Positions 11,201 through 18,313 of a DNA stretch of 64,000 nucleotides are shown in pieces. Numbering within the stretch: position 1 is the first letter of the stretch; every line of letters starts with the position of its first letter. The notes under the pieces are model-generated. The model was not told the origin of the DNA, did no database searches, and saw only the letters and a list, made by a program, of their open reading frames with translations. This stretch comes from Hydrocarboniphaga effusa AP103 (GTDB lineage Bacteria; Pseudomonadota; Gammaproteobacteria; Nevskiales; Nevskiaceae). Location of the stretch: the NCBI RefSeq assembly GCF_000271305.1, contig NZ_AKGD01000001.1:1674001-1738000 (forward strand). Direction: 5' to 3'. A program made the position numbers and the translations under genes.

Positions 11201-12030
11201 CCGCGACCCCGCCGGCAGCCGACAGCACGCCCGATGCTTTCAGCTTCGCGAGCATTCGCAATGCGCCCGCGAACACACCGGTGAGCTCGCAGAGCATCGT
11301 CGTCAGCGGCATCAACGTCGCAGCTCCGATCAGCGTCAGCGGCGGCGAGTACCGCATCGGCGATGGCGCCTTCACGAGCGCTGCGGGGCAAGTGCAGAAC
11401 GGCGACCGCGTGAGCCTGCGCCTGCAGTCCGCTGCGGCAGGACAGTCGAAGACGGCAAGCTTGAGCATCGGCGGCGTCAGCGCGAACTTCACCGTGACCA
11501 GCGCGGATGCCGCGCCGCCGACCGACGATCGCAGCGCCGTCGTCAGCGATGCGAACGGGCGTGCGGTCGGCATCTCGACCAATGCGGGACGACTCGTCAA
11601 CGCCGGCGCCGTGTCGCTGCCGAGCGAGGTGGAGCCGCCGGCCGACCAAATCTTCGCGAACGGCGCCTTCAGCTTCGCGATCGAAGGCCTCGCTGCCGGT
11701 GCGACGGTGCAGGTGGCGATCAAGCTGCCGAGCGGCACGCGGCCCCAGCATTACTACAAATACGGGCCGGAAGCCGGCAACGCGACGCCGCATTGGTATC
11801 TGTTCGATGCCGCCAGCGGTCCGGGCGCGCAGATCGTCGGCGATACCGTGATTCTCACGCTCGTCGACAACGGACGCGGCGACAGCGACCCGACGCCGGG
11901 CCGCATCGCCGATCCGGGCGCTCCGAGCCGCGATCAACCCATCCGCAGCGGCGGTGCATTCGGACTCTGGAACCTGCTGTTGCTGGTGCCGGCGCTGTTG
12001 TCGCGCAGGCGGCGCGCAGGAATGCGCTGA
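8284..12030 (+). CDS. Giant secreted beta-propeller / tandem-repeat protein with choice-of-anchor-U-like domain and C-terminal sorting tail
   Basis: A 1,248-residue exported protein. A signal peptide (about 1-27, ending SAQA) is followed by a long BNR/Ycf48-like propeller (about 28-655), with repeated short motifs such as YRSTDGGAT, YRSNDGAASW and YRSTDRGSSW. Four tandem repeats of about 103 residues begin near 668, 770, 876 and 979. Each starts D-x-T/V-P-D-A-F and contains EYSINGG-like and IGGV-like segments. Residues about 1085-1205 resemble the choice-of-anchor-U domain (HYYKYGPEAG, HWYLFDA, VDNGRGDSDPTPGRIADPG). The tail has a GG-rich linker, a hydrophobic stretch and RRRR, as in CTERM-type sorting signals. 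The ATG at 8284 has a GGGGGA site. The function is probably surface display or adhesion, inferred from architecture. Confidence 0.85.
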   Translation: MSARYFVTAVSAALSAALAVSAGSAQALSFTPVAAQPESPVIRQLVAIDGEHLIAVAAGGQMFESLDGGVRWSRFGAALGRQVTELAYGGGVYYANTFTSSAIADSGIFASDDGGASWRAFNTGLPTEFGTYNLGIGNLVADAQYVYVGANANSSQGIYRSTHGASASWSLVHGLGNGRDAVLVRTATSLCLWSPQDYRFGVEYSLDSGATWIKGSGFGYPAPGDFSNNAAPSAIAGTALSADGTRLYANNVGNARLYRSDDGCKTFSSSAPSSFSNIDPPRALGVSLAGVLYVAGASGKLLSSADAGTSFGDASGVDYQAQTGRSITQFVRSGEGILFGTSGDGLFGVTRGGFRRANGGLAVSSISALGFDAAGLIALVSGSGLHRLSADIAQRPANAALDLGSGRSLTVDGDAIIVNATNSLYRSNDGAASWSRADSGIADIQYNPAFGPAIVNGDWFVGVAGKLYRSTDRGSSWSATSATLPANERIASLTAVGGTLLAIVNEFSTPKAVYRSTDGGATLTLANNGISLSASSFDTRLNRFYTLPSGVYVQTTNSALYRTSDAGASWAAFTTSGLPTASFVITSMTEDANGTLYLSYAGPDGADVYYKGANATGWTRDRNGLPRTTPRSSWGTALVADANGLRIAVQDAGLYRSDLAATTPPPAAPDTVPDAFTFADQNDVATNTLVTSNEVTISGIDSPTAVSIGDVGEYSINGGAYTRAAGTLVNGARLRVRHSSSANGGQAVVSVVTVGGIEGRFTSRTAQAPAPDTTPDAFDFADVVDALPDTDVRSQPQTISGIDAVTGIRCSGCTYSINGAAFTSADGSVRNGDVVTLSLRSSTQYSTTVNSSVTIGGVSDAYSVRTRQQPDVPPPADTTPDAFSFPEQTEVEPGSLVTSAAIIVAGIDAPAGVSIDNGEYSINGGDFTRANGSVANGDSLRVRHTAASGNGLRTVTTLGIGGVNGSFASTTRAATPPAADSTPDAFSFASIRNAPANTPVSSQSIVVSGINVAAPISVSGGEYRIGDGAFTSAAGQVQNGDRVSLRLQSAAAGQSKTASLSIGGVSANFTVTSADAAPPTDDRSAVVSDANGRAVGISTNAGRLVNAGAVSLPSEVEPPADQIFANGAFSFAIEGLAAGATVQVAIKLPSGTRPQHYYKYGPEAGNATPHWYLFDAASGPGAQIVGDTVILTLVDNGRGDSDPTPGRIADPGAPSRDQPIRSGGAFGLWNLLLLVPALLSRRRRAGMR

Positions 12031-12051
12031 GGCTGCGGAGCGAGCTTCCTC

Positions 12052-14100
12052 CTACCAGTGCGTCGGCGGCGTGATGCCGTAGCGCTTCATCTGCCGATAC
12101 AGCGTGGTGCGACACATGCCGAGCTCGGCCGCCGCGGCCGAGATGTTCCACTTGTTCCGCCGCAGCGCGGTGACGAGCGGCTGGGTCTTCATCGGCAGCG
12201 GCGGCACGGCGGGCAGTTCAGGCTCTACATGCATGGGCGCGACGCCGGCGATGCTCATCGGCTCCGCGGTGGCTTCGTCGGCGGATGCGGAAGCCGGCAC
12301 GCTCGAAACCGCACGCGGCACGGCATTGGCGGCGAGCAGCTCGGCCGGCAGGTGTTCGATGAACACGCCCTCGCCGTCCGACATCGCCACCGCGTAGCGC
12401 AGCACGTTGCGCAACTCGCGCACGTTGCCGGGCCAGTTGTACGACAGCAGCTGCGCGAGCGCCCGATCCTGCAGCCACGGACGCGCATTGAGCTTGGCCG
12501 ATTCCTCGCGCAGCAGGTGATTGATGATGTATTCGCGATCCTGCCGTTCGCGCAGCGCGGGCAGCGCCATCGTTGCGCCGCACAGGCGGTAGTAGAGATC
12601 TTCGCGGAAGGTGCCGGCCGCGATCTGCCGGCGCAGGTCGCGATGCGAGGCGGCGATCACGGTCAGGTCGATCGCGATCGGCTTGTCGGAACCCAGCGGC
12701 AGCACTTCGCGCTCCGACAGCACGCGCAGCAGGCGCGTCTGCAGGCTCAGCGGCATGTCGCCGATTTCATCGAGAAACAGGGTGCCGCCGTCGGATTGCT
12801 GGATCAGGCCCTTCATGCCCTTGGCGCGCGCGCCCGTGAAGGTGCCCGCGGTGTAGCCGAACAACTCGCTCTCGATCAGAGACTCCGGAATCGCCGCGCA
12901 GTTGATCGCGACGAAGGGCTTGTCGACGCGCGCGCTGGCCTCGTGCATCGCACGCGCGAACACTTCCTTGCCGGTTCCGGTTTCGCCCTGGATCAGCACG
13001 TTGATGCGCTTGTTGACGAGGCGCTTGGCCTGGTCGAGCACGCGCTGCATGTGGCGATCGTCGCCCGCGAGTCGGTCGAGTACGTGTTCGCGCGTCGGCG
13101 TCACCGACGGAGACGCGACCGCCGTCGCCATCGAAGCTGTGCGAGCTTGCGTGCGCGGCGGAACCAGCGAGCCGTAGTACGAGACGAAATCGGTGGTCAC
13201 GAGCACCGCGCGATCGTGCGAGGCATGCGGCTTGCGCAGGCGCGACAAGGCATCCATCGGATCGCGGAACAGGTCGGCGATCGGACGGCCGATGATGTCG
13301 GCGTTGTCCGATCGCCATTCGGCTGCCGTGCGCAGGCGCCGACGCGCGCCGCTGTTGGCGCCGACGACGATGCCGTCGTTGTCGAGCGCGAGCATGAGGT
13401 CGGATGCGACATCGGCCAGCGCGCCCGCGGTGGCCAGGCGCAACACCCAGCGGTCGGCGAAGTGACGCATGAAGTTGGCGTCTTCGATCATGCGGCCATG
13501 CATGGTCGTCAGGCCCAGCGCGAGCTGCGAGGTCTCGCGTGAAACCGGGGCCGACAATGCCGACACGTCGAGCACGCCGAGGAACTGGCCTTCGGGATCG
13601 AACAGCGGTGTCGTCACGCAGCTCAGCGAGGTATTCGACCAGAAGAAGTGATCGTCGCGATGGCAGACGAAGGGCTGCTGCTCGATCAGGCAGGTGCCGA
13701 TGCCGTTGGTGCCGCCGTATTCCTCGCGCCAGTTGGCGCCGAGATGCAGGCCGCCGCGGCGCAGTGCGTGATCGGCGCTGTCGTCACCGATGTAGTCGAT
13801 CGTCACGCCCTCGGAATCGGCGAGCAGCAACACATAACCCAGGCCCGCGACGCACTTGTACAGCTGCTCCATGCCGGCTCGTGCGACGTGCAGGTATTCC
13901 TCGATCTGACCGCGGCATTCACGCAGGCGCGATTGCGATTCGACATGCGCCACGACCGCGCTGCCCGGATGCAACTTGTGCTGATTGATGCAGCGCGTCC
14001 ACGAGCGCTGGATCGGCTCGGCGAGGCCATCGATACCGCCCAGGGGCATCAGGCCACCGACGCCGGCCATCACGCGCTCGACATGCGTTTGCGTACTCAT
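12052..14100 (-). CDS. Sigma-54-dependent AcoR-like transcriptional activator (first paralogue)
   Basis: A 682-residue bacterial enhancer-binding protein. The N-terminal half carries GAF/PAS-like sensing regions (G-x-N-G-I-G-T near residue 145, H-R-D-D-H-F-F near 160), as in AcoR. The AAA+ domain has Walker A GETGTGKE (about 371-378), Walker [14 protein letters not shown] and arginine-finger region REDLYYRL. The C-terminal Fis-type helix-turn-helix reads NISAAAAELGMCRTTLYRQMKR. The sigma-54 contact loop is GTFTGA instead of the usual GAFTGA. It is divergent from the alcohol-oxidation operon, whose sigma-54 promoter lies at 14442-14456, so it is the obvious activator candidate. It is closely related to the regulator at 20250-22253. 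Confidence 0.92.
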   Translation of the reverse strand: MSTQTHVERVMAGVGGLMPLGGIDGLAEPIQRSWTRCINQHKLHPGSAVVAHVESQSRLRECRGQIEEYLHVARAGMEQLYKCVAGLGYVLLLADSEGVTIDYIGDDSADHALRRGGLHLGANWREEYGGTNGIGTCLIEQQPFVCHRDDHFFWSNTSLSCVTTPLFDPEGQFLGVLDVSALSAPVSRETSQLALGLTTMHGRMIEDANFMRHFADRWVLRLATAGALADVASDLMLALDNDGIVVGANSGARRRLRTAAEWRSDNADIIGRPIADLFRDPMDALSRLRKPHASHDRAVLVTTDFVSYYGSLVPPRTQARTASMATAVASPSVTPTREHVLDRLAGDDRHMQRVLDQAKRLVNKRINVLIQGETGTGKEVFARAMHEASARVDKPFVAINCAAIPESLIESELFGYTAGTFTGARAKGMKGLIQQSDGGTLFLDEIGDMPLSLQTRLLRVLSEREVLPLGSDKPIAIDLTVIAASHRDLRRQIAAGTFREDLYYRLCGATMALPALRERQDREYIINHLLREESAKLNARPWLQDRALAQLLSYNWPGNVRELRNVLRYAVAMSDGEGVFIEHLPAELLAANAVPRAVSSVPASASADEATAEPMSIAGVAPMHVEPELPAVPPLPMKTQPLVTALRRNKWNISAAAAELGMCRTTLYRQMKRYGITPPTHW

Positions 14101-14257
14101 GCTGCTCTCTCCATTGATCGCGAGGGCTTCCGCTCGTCTGTGCCATCGGCGGATCGCTCACGCGCAGTTCTAGCGCGCTTTTCCCGCGCCCTGGAATTGG
14201 TCGGACCAATGGGCGACGAAGGGTTTTGCTGCAGCTCGCATCAGCTGTTCAAGTGCT

Positions 14258-14308
14258 CCGTACAACTGTCCAGAACACCTGCAACAAGTGTTGCGCGGAG
14301 CTGTACGG
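14258..14308. promoter_or_regulatory. Candidate upstream activating sequence of the sigma-54 promoter
   Basis: Two nested dyads lie about 135-200 bases upstream of the -24/-12 promoter: the perfect palindrome GCAACA-AG-TGTTGC (14281-14294), and outside it CCGTACA (14258-14264) with its inverted partner TGTACGG (14302-14308). Enhancer-binding proteins usually bind dyads at about this distance. The binding protein is presumed to be one of the two AcoR-like regulators. Confidence 0.5.
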
Positions 14309-14441
14309 CGGCGCTGTGCGGCCGGCGGTCACGCCATCGGCACGCCAAATTCCAGCCGGAAGGATTTTCAAACCTAATCATATGTTTGCGAGTGTCTGTC
14401 GGCCGTTTTTCATCAGGTGAACCGTCGATCCGGACAGCGCA

Positions 14442-14456
14442 TGGCACGTGCCTTGC
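14442..14456 (+). promoter_or_regulatory. Sigma-54 (-24/-12) promoter
   Basis: TGGCACG (14442-14448), four bases, then TTGC (14453-14456) matches the sigma-54 consensus TGGCACG-N4-TTGC at every specified position. Transcription would start near 14468, leaving a leader of about 260 bases before the first gene at 14732. The 630-base gap 14101-14731 contains this promoter, the dyads upstream and a hairpin, and no gene that I can support. Confidence 0.85.
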
Positions 14457-14634
14457 CCCTATCGGCCGCAACCGAGGGCAATGAGCAGATGAAGAACGCT
14501 TCACCTGCCGGACAAAACCACAAGCAACGGCGACGTCCGCGCGAAAAATAAAAAACCTTGATGCGAATGCGTGCTGCGGACGATCACCGTCCAAGGCGCA
14601 GCAACGACAGCAAGGCCCTCACATCAGTGGCAGC

Positions 14635-14658
14635 AAAAAAAGCCCCGCAGAAACGGGG
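14635..14658 (-). terminator. Terminator-like hairpin read on the minus strand within the leader
   Basis: On the minus strand CCCCG, a six-base loop and CGGGG are followed by C and seven Ts (14641-14635), a short factor-independent terminator. It faces the opposite way to the operon, inside its leader, so it would stop transcription entering from the right toward the regulator gene. On the plus strand the same hairpin lacks a T-tract. Confidence 0.5.
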
Positions 14659-14731
14659 TTTCGGGGACGGCTGTGCCTTCGGCAGACCACCCAGCCAGGC
14701 ACGGCTCAAACACAACCATGAGGAGAGCAGC

Positions 14732-15568
14732 ATGATGCACAAGCACACTCAGAAATCGCTCGTCGCCGCCGCACTGGCCTTGATGTCGGCCAGCGCCAGC
14801 GCCGGCGTGAACTTCGACGCCATCGGCCCGCACGAATACAACCTGCCGGCCGGCGGTTTCGAGCCGTTCAACGTCTTCGTGCAGTACGCCTCGGTGTCGG
14901 ACGACGACAAGGCCTACGACGCCGATGGCGACAAGATCGACGGACCGGGCACGCGCACGCTCGTCGGCATCAGCAAGTACGTCCGCTTCTGGACGCCGGG
15001 CTGGGCGCCGAAGATCGGCCTGGCCTATGAAATCCTGGTGCCGACCATCGGCGTGCGCGACAAGGCCGCCGGCACGCAAACCAGCGGCATCGGCGATCCG
15101 CTGACCGGCTTCGCGGTCTGGTACAAGCCCAACGAGAACGCCACCCTCGGCTTCCAGTCGTTCGTGCACATTCCGGTCGGCGGCGAAGTGTCCGACACCA
15201 ACTGGAAGAGCAACACCAGCTTCTTCTGGGATTTCCGCCTGCCGGCCAAGTTCGGCTTCACCGGTGATGCCGGCTACCTCTACCAGACCGAGCGCGTCAG
15301 CGGCTTCAAGCCCGGCCTGTCGTGGTTCACCAACGATCGCTTCGGCCTGCGCGTGAGCGAGCACGTCGAGCCCTTCATCGGCTTCGACGCCGAATACCAG
15401 GACGGCAACGACGGCGCGCCGCACTCGTGGACGATCGATGGCGGCGTGGGCGTGATGTTCCACACCTTCAAGAACCAGTCGATCACCGTGCGCTACTCGA
15501 CCACGCTCGATGCCGTGAGCCGCGTCGAGAACGACAGCCTCAACGTCCGCTACATCTATTCCTGGTAA
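14732..15568 (+). CDS. Outer-membrane MetA/phenol-pathway-type transporter protein
   Basis: A 278-residue exported protein with a signal peptide of about 24 residues (cleavage near SASA-G). A pattern of alternating aromatic beta-strands ends in a terminal aromatic residue (YIYSW), as expected for an outer-membrane barrel. It resembles the 'MetA-pathway of phenol degradation' family, whose members occur next to oxidation operons for alcohols and aromatics and are thought to aid substrate passage. It is the first gene after the sigma-54 promoter. AGGAG lies six bases before ATG 14732; a second ATG follows immediately at 14735. The stop is 20 bases before the DUF1097 gene. The transport role is inferred. 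Confidence 0.8.
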   Translation: MMHKHTQKSLVAAALALMSASASAGVNFDAIGPHEYNLPAGGFEPFNVFVQYASVSDDDKAYDADGDKIDGPGTRTLVGISKYVRFWTPGWAPKIGLAYEILVPTIGVRDKAAGTQTSGIGDPLTGFAVWYKPNENATLGFQSFVHIPVGGEVSDTNWKSNTSFFWDFRLPAKFGFTGDAGYLYQTERVSGFKPGLSWFTNDRFGLRVSEHVEPFIGFDAEYQDGNDGAPHSWTIDGGVGVMFHTFKNQSITVRYSTTLDAVSRVENDSLNVRYIYSW

Positions 15569-15588
15569 GCGCTCGGGAGATCTGCCCC

Positions 15589-16068
15589 ATGAAAAGCCTG
15601 AATGCGCTTGCGCTGAGCATCGCGTTACTCGTCGCCTTCTGGGTCTGGCTCAGCGTCGGACAGCCGCAGCTCAATCTCAATCCGTGGATCGGTTTCGTCG
15701 CCTGGGCTGCGTTCTTCGCAGCCGGCGGCGGCAACGGCGGATACGTCAACGCTTCGATCGCGGGCCTCGCCGGCGTCGGCCTCACTGCACTGACGCTGTT
15801 CGGCGTCGGTGCCTTGGGCGGATCGCTGATCTGGCTCATCGCGCTGGTTGCGGTGCTCGCCTTCGTGCTGGTGGCGATGGCGGCGGTTCCGTCGTTGGCC
15901 TACACACCGGCCGCGTTTCTCGGCGCCGCGTCGTTCTTCGGCTCCGGCGGCAAGGTCGACATCAGCGTCGCCTTCGTCGCGCTGAGCTGGCTCTGCGGCG
16001 TTTCGCTCGGCTACGCCTCGGCATGGCTCGGAGCAAAGCTCACGCGCGCCGAAGCCGTCGCCGCCTGA
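15589..16068 (+). CDS. DUF1097-family inner-membrane protein
   Basis: A 159-residue, very hydrophobic protein with about five membrane segments, similar in pattern to the E. coli YcdZ/DUF1097 family. Conserved small-residue motifs are visible (AAGGGNGG near residue 48 and FGSGGKVD near 124). A GGGAGA site precedes the ATG. It lies between the outer-membrane protein and the aldehyde dehydrogenase and is surely co-transcribed, so it may handle the alcohol, aldehyde or acid at the inner membrane. No function is established for the family. Confidence 0.8.
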   Translation: MKSLNALALSIALLVAFWVWLSVGQPQLNLNPWIGFVAWAAFFAAGGGNGGYVNASIAGLAGVGLTALTLFGVGALGGSLIWLIALVAVLAFVLVAMAAVPSLAYTPAAFLGAASFFGSGGKVDISVAFVALSWLCGVSLGYASAWLGAKLTRAEAVAA

Positions 16069-16090
16069 ACACATCCCAGAACACATCTGC
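16067..16090. repeat. 12-bp tandem duplication at the DUF1097 stop codon
   Basis: GAACACATCCCA (16067-16078) is followed directly by GAACACATCTGC (16079-16090). The first nine bases are identical, and the first copy starts inside the TGA stop. It is one of several such boundary duplications in the window. Confidence 0.6.
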
Positions 16091-16109
16091 TTCTTAGAGG
16101 AGATTCGTT

Positions 16110-17543
16110 GTGACTGAACATTACAAGGACTACGTCGATGGGCGCTTCGTGGAAGCCGCCGCATCGATGCTCGATGTCTACAACCCGGCGACGCAGGAGT
16201 TGCTCGCGCGCGTGCCGGAATCGTCGGCCGACACGGTGGAAGAAGCGATCGCCGCGGCCCGCAAGGCGCAGGGAAGCTGGGAAAAAACGCCTGCGATCCA
16301 GCGCGCCGGCTATCTGCGCCAGATCTCGGCCAAGCTGCGCCAGCATCGCGACCGTCTCGCGCAGATCATCACGCGCGAGCAGGGCAAGGTGCTCGGCCTG
16401 GCAACGGTCGAAGTCGACTTCACCGCCGACTACATCGACTACATGGCCGAGTGGGCACGTCGTCTCGACGGCGAAGTGCTCACCTCCGATCGCGCCGGCG
16501 AGCACATCTGGCTCATGCGCAAGCCGATCGGCGTGGTCGCGGGCATCCTGCCCTGGAATTTCCCGTTCTTCCTGATCGCGCGAAAGATGGCGCCGGCGCT
16601 GATCACCGGCAACACCATCGTCATCAAGCCCAGCGAAGAAACGCCGATCAACGCGTACGAATTCGCCAAGCTCGTTGCCGAAACCGATCTGCCGGCCGGC
16701 GTGTTCAACCTCGTCTGCGGCCGTGGCGCTTCCGTCGGCAGCCAGCTGTCGTCGCATACGGGCGTCGATCTGATCACCTTCACGGGCAGCGTGCCGACCG
16801 GCATCCGCATCATGCAGGCCGCCGCGCAGAACCTCACGCGCGTGAACCTCGAGCTCGGCGGCAAGGCGCCGGCGATCGTGCTCAACGATGCCGATCTCGA
16901 TCTCGCTGCGAAGGCGCTGGTCGACTCGCGCATCATCAACACCGGGCAGGTCTGCAACTGCGCCGAGCGCGTCTACGTGCAGCGCGGCGTCGCCGATGCG
17001 CTCGCCGAGAAGCTCGCCGCCAAGCTCGCTGCGACGCGTTACGGCGATCCGATCGCGCAGCCCGATGTCGACATGGGCCCGCTGGTCAATCGCGTCGGTC
17101 GCGACAAGGTGGCGACGATGGTCGAGCGTGCACGTGCCGATGGCGCGCAGATCGTCACCGGCGGTCGCGTGGTCGACAGCGCGGGCTGGCACTACGAGCC
17201 CACGCTGATCACCCACTGCACCGCCGACATGGAGATCATGCGCAAGGAGATCTTCGGGCCGGTGCTGCCGGTGCAGATCGTCGACGACGTCGAAGAAGCC
17301 ATCGCGCTCGCCAACGATTCCGAGTACGGCCTGACCTCTTCGATCTTCACGCGCGACATCAACTCGGCGATGCGCGCCGTGCGCGATCTGAAGTTCGGCG
17401 AGACCTACATCAACCGCGAGCACTTCGAAGCCATGCAGGGCTTCCATGCGGGCCGTCGCAAATCCGGCATCGGTGGAGCCGACGGCAAGCATGGCTTGCT
17501 CGAGTTCACCGAAACCCACGTCGTCTATCTGCAAACGCAGTAA
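16110..17543 (+). CDS. aldA: AldA-type NAD-dependent aldehyde dehydrogenase (lactaldehyde/glycolaldehyde)
   Basis: A 477-residue aldehyde dehydrogenase strikingly similar along its length to E. coli AldA, for example in DYIDYMAEWARR, ILPWNFPFFLIARKMAPAL, NTGQVCNCAERVYVQ and FEAMQGFHAG. The catalytic Cys282 (GQVC) and general-base Glu248 (LELGG) are present. AldA oxidises lactaldehyde and glycolaldehyde, so in this operon it should oxidise the aldehyde made by the PQQ alcohol dehydrogenase, pointing to 1,2-propanediol or ethylene glycol as possible substrates (inference). The start is GTG with AGAGGAGA upstream. The protein has no signal peptide, so it acts in the cytoplasm while the dehydrogenase is periplasmic. 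An imperfect 11-base tandem duplication spans its TAA (17538-17559). Confidence 0.92.
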   Translation: MTEHYKDYVDGRFVEAAASMLDVYNPATQELLARVPESSADTVEEAIAAARKAQGSWEKTPAIQRAGYLRQISAKLRQHRDRLAQIITREQGKVLGLATVEVDFTADYIDYMAEWARRLDGEVLTSDRAGEHIWLMRKPIGVVAGILPWNFPFFLIARKMAPALITGNTIVIKPSEETPINAYEFAKLVAETDLPAGVFNLVCGRGASVGSQLSSHTGVDLITFTGSVPTGIRIMQAAAQNLTRVNLELGGKAPAIVLNDADLDLAAKALVDSRIINTGQVCNCAERVYVQRGVADALAEKLAAKLAATRYGDPIAQPDVDMGPLVNRVGRDKVATMVERARADGAQIVTGGRVVDSAGWHYEPTLITHCTADMEIMRKEIFGPVLPVQIVDDVEEAIALANDSEYGLTSSIFTRDINSAMRAVRDLKFGETYINREHFEAMQGFHAGRRKSGIGGADGKHGLLEFTETHVVYLQTQ

Positions 17544-17574
17544 AGCCCCAGTAAAAGCCAAAGAGCCAGTGAAG

Positions 17575-18210
17575 ATGAGCAAGCCAAACGAGAACCACGC
17601 CTGCGCCTGCAGCTGTCCGAATCTGCCGGCAAACGAACTCGCCGACAGCGGTCGTCGCCAAATGCTGACCAGCGCACTCGCGCTGGCCGCCATGGCCCCG
17701 ATGGCCGCACTCGCGGACGGCGAGCCTGCGGACGCAGCACCCAAGCGCAGCACCAAGCCGCAGGAGGGCGACAAGCTCGCCTTCATGCTCGGCGAGAAGG
17801 AAGGCAAGGAGATTCTGCCGTCCGATCTGAAGATCGGCGCAGAACCTACGCTCGCCTACCCGCTCGATCCGGCGACCGGCAAGGCGCTGGTGGCCAAGGC
17901 CAGCCTGCTGGTCGTCGTTCGCCTGAAGCCGGAAGACCTCAAGCCCGGCAGTGCGAAGAACGCGGCCGACGGTGGCGTGGTGGCTTTCTCATCGATGTGC
18001 ACGCACTACGGCTGTCCGATCACGACTCTGCATCCGAATGGAACGCAGGTCGTCTGCAACTGCCATGGATCGGTGTTCAACGCTGCGGATCGCGGCGTCG
18101 TCACCAACGGCCCGGCAACTCGCCGCCTGGCGATGCTGCCGCTCGAGCTCAAGGACGGCGCCATCGTCGTGAAGGGCAAGTTCGACGGTCCGCTGGGACC
18201 GCCGACTTGA
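17575..18210 (+). CDS. Tat-exported Rieske [2Fe-2S] protein
   Basis: A 211-residue protein with a bc1/arsenite-oxidase-type Rieske centre. Cluster ligands Cys142-x-His144 and Cys161-x2-His164 are accompanied by Cys147 and Cys163, which form the stabilising disulfide in this class (CTHYGC and CNCHGS). A twin-arginine-like signal begins at R27-R28 (GRRQML) and is followed by a hydrophobic core. Unusually, a Cys-rich CACSC (Cys10, 12, 14) precedes the Tat motif. It lies between aldA and the PQQ dehydrogenase, where one would expect a cytochrome c. I infer that it may accept electrons from the quinoprotein. The closest well-known analogue is the small subunit of arsenite oxidase. Confidence 0.85.
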   Translation: MSKPNENHACACSCPNLPANELADSGRRQMLTSALALAAMAPMAALADGEPADAAPKRSTKPQEGDKLAFMLGEKEGKEILPSDLKIGAEPTLAYPLDPATGKALVAKASLLVVVRLKPEDLKPGSAKNAADGGVVAFSSMCTHYGCPITTLHPNGTQVVCNCHGSVFNAADRGVVTNGPATRRLAMLPLELKDGAIVVKGKFDGPLGPPT

Positions 18211-18313
18211 TGTGCACCTTGGTCGCGTTCCAGCAGGCCTCACGACGCGTCAACAACCCCAAGCGTTCAAACCCCGAGCAGTCAATCAAGTTCATCCAGG
18301 AGAGAGGAGAATC

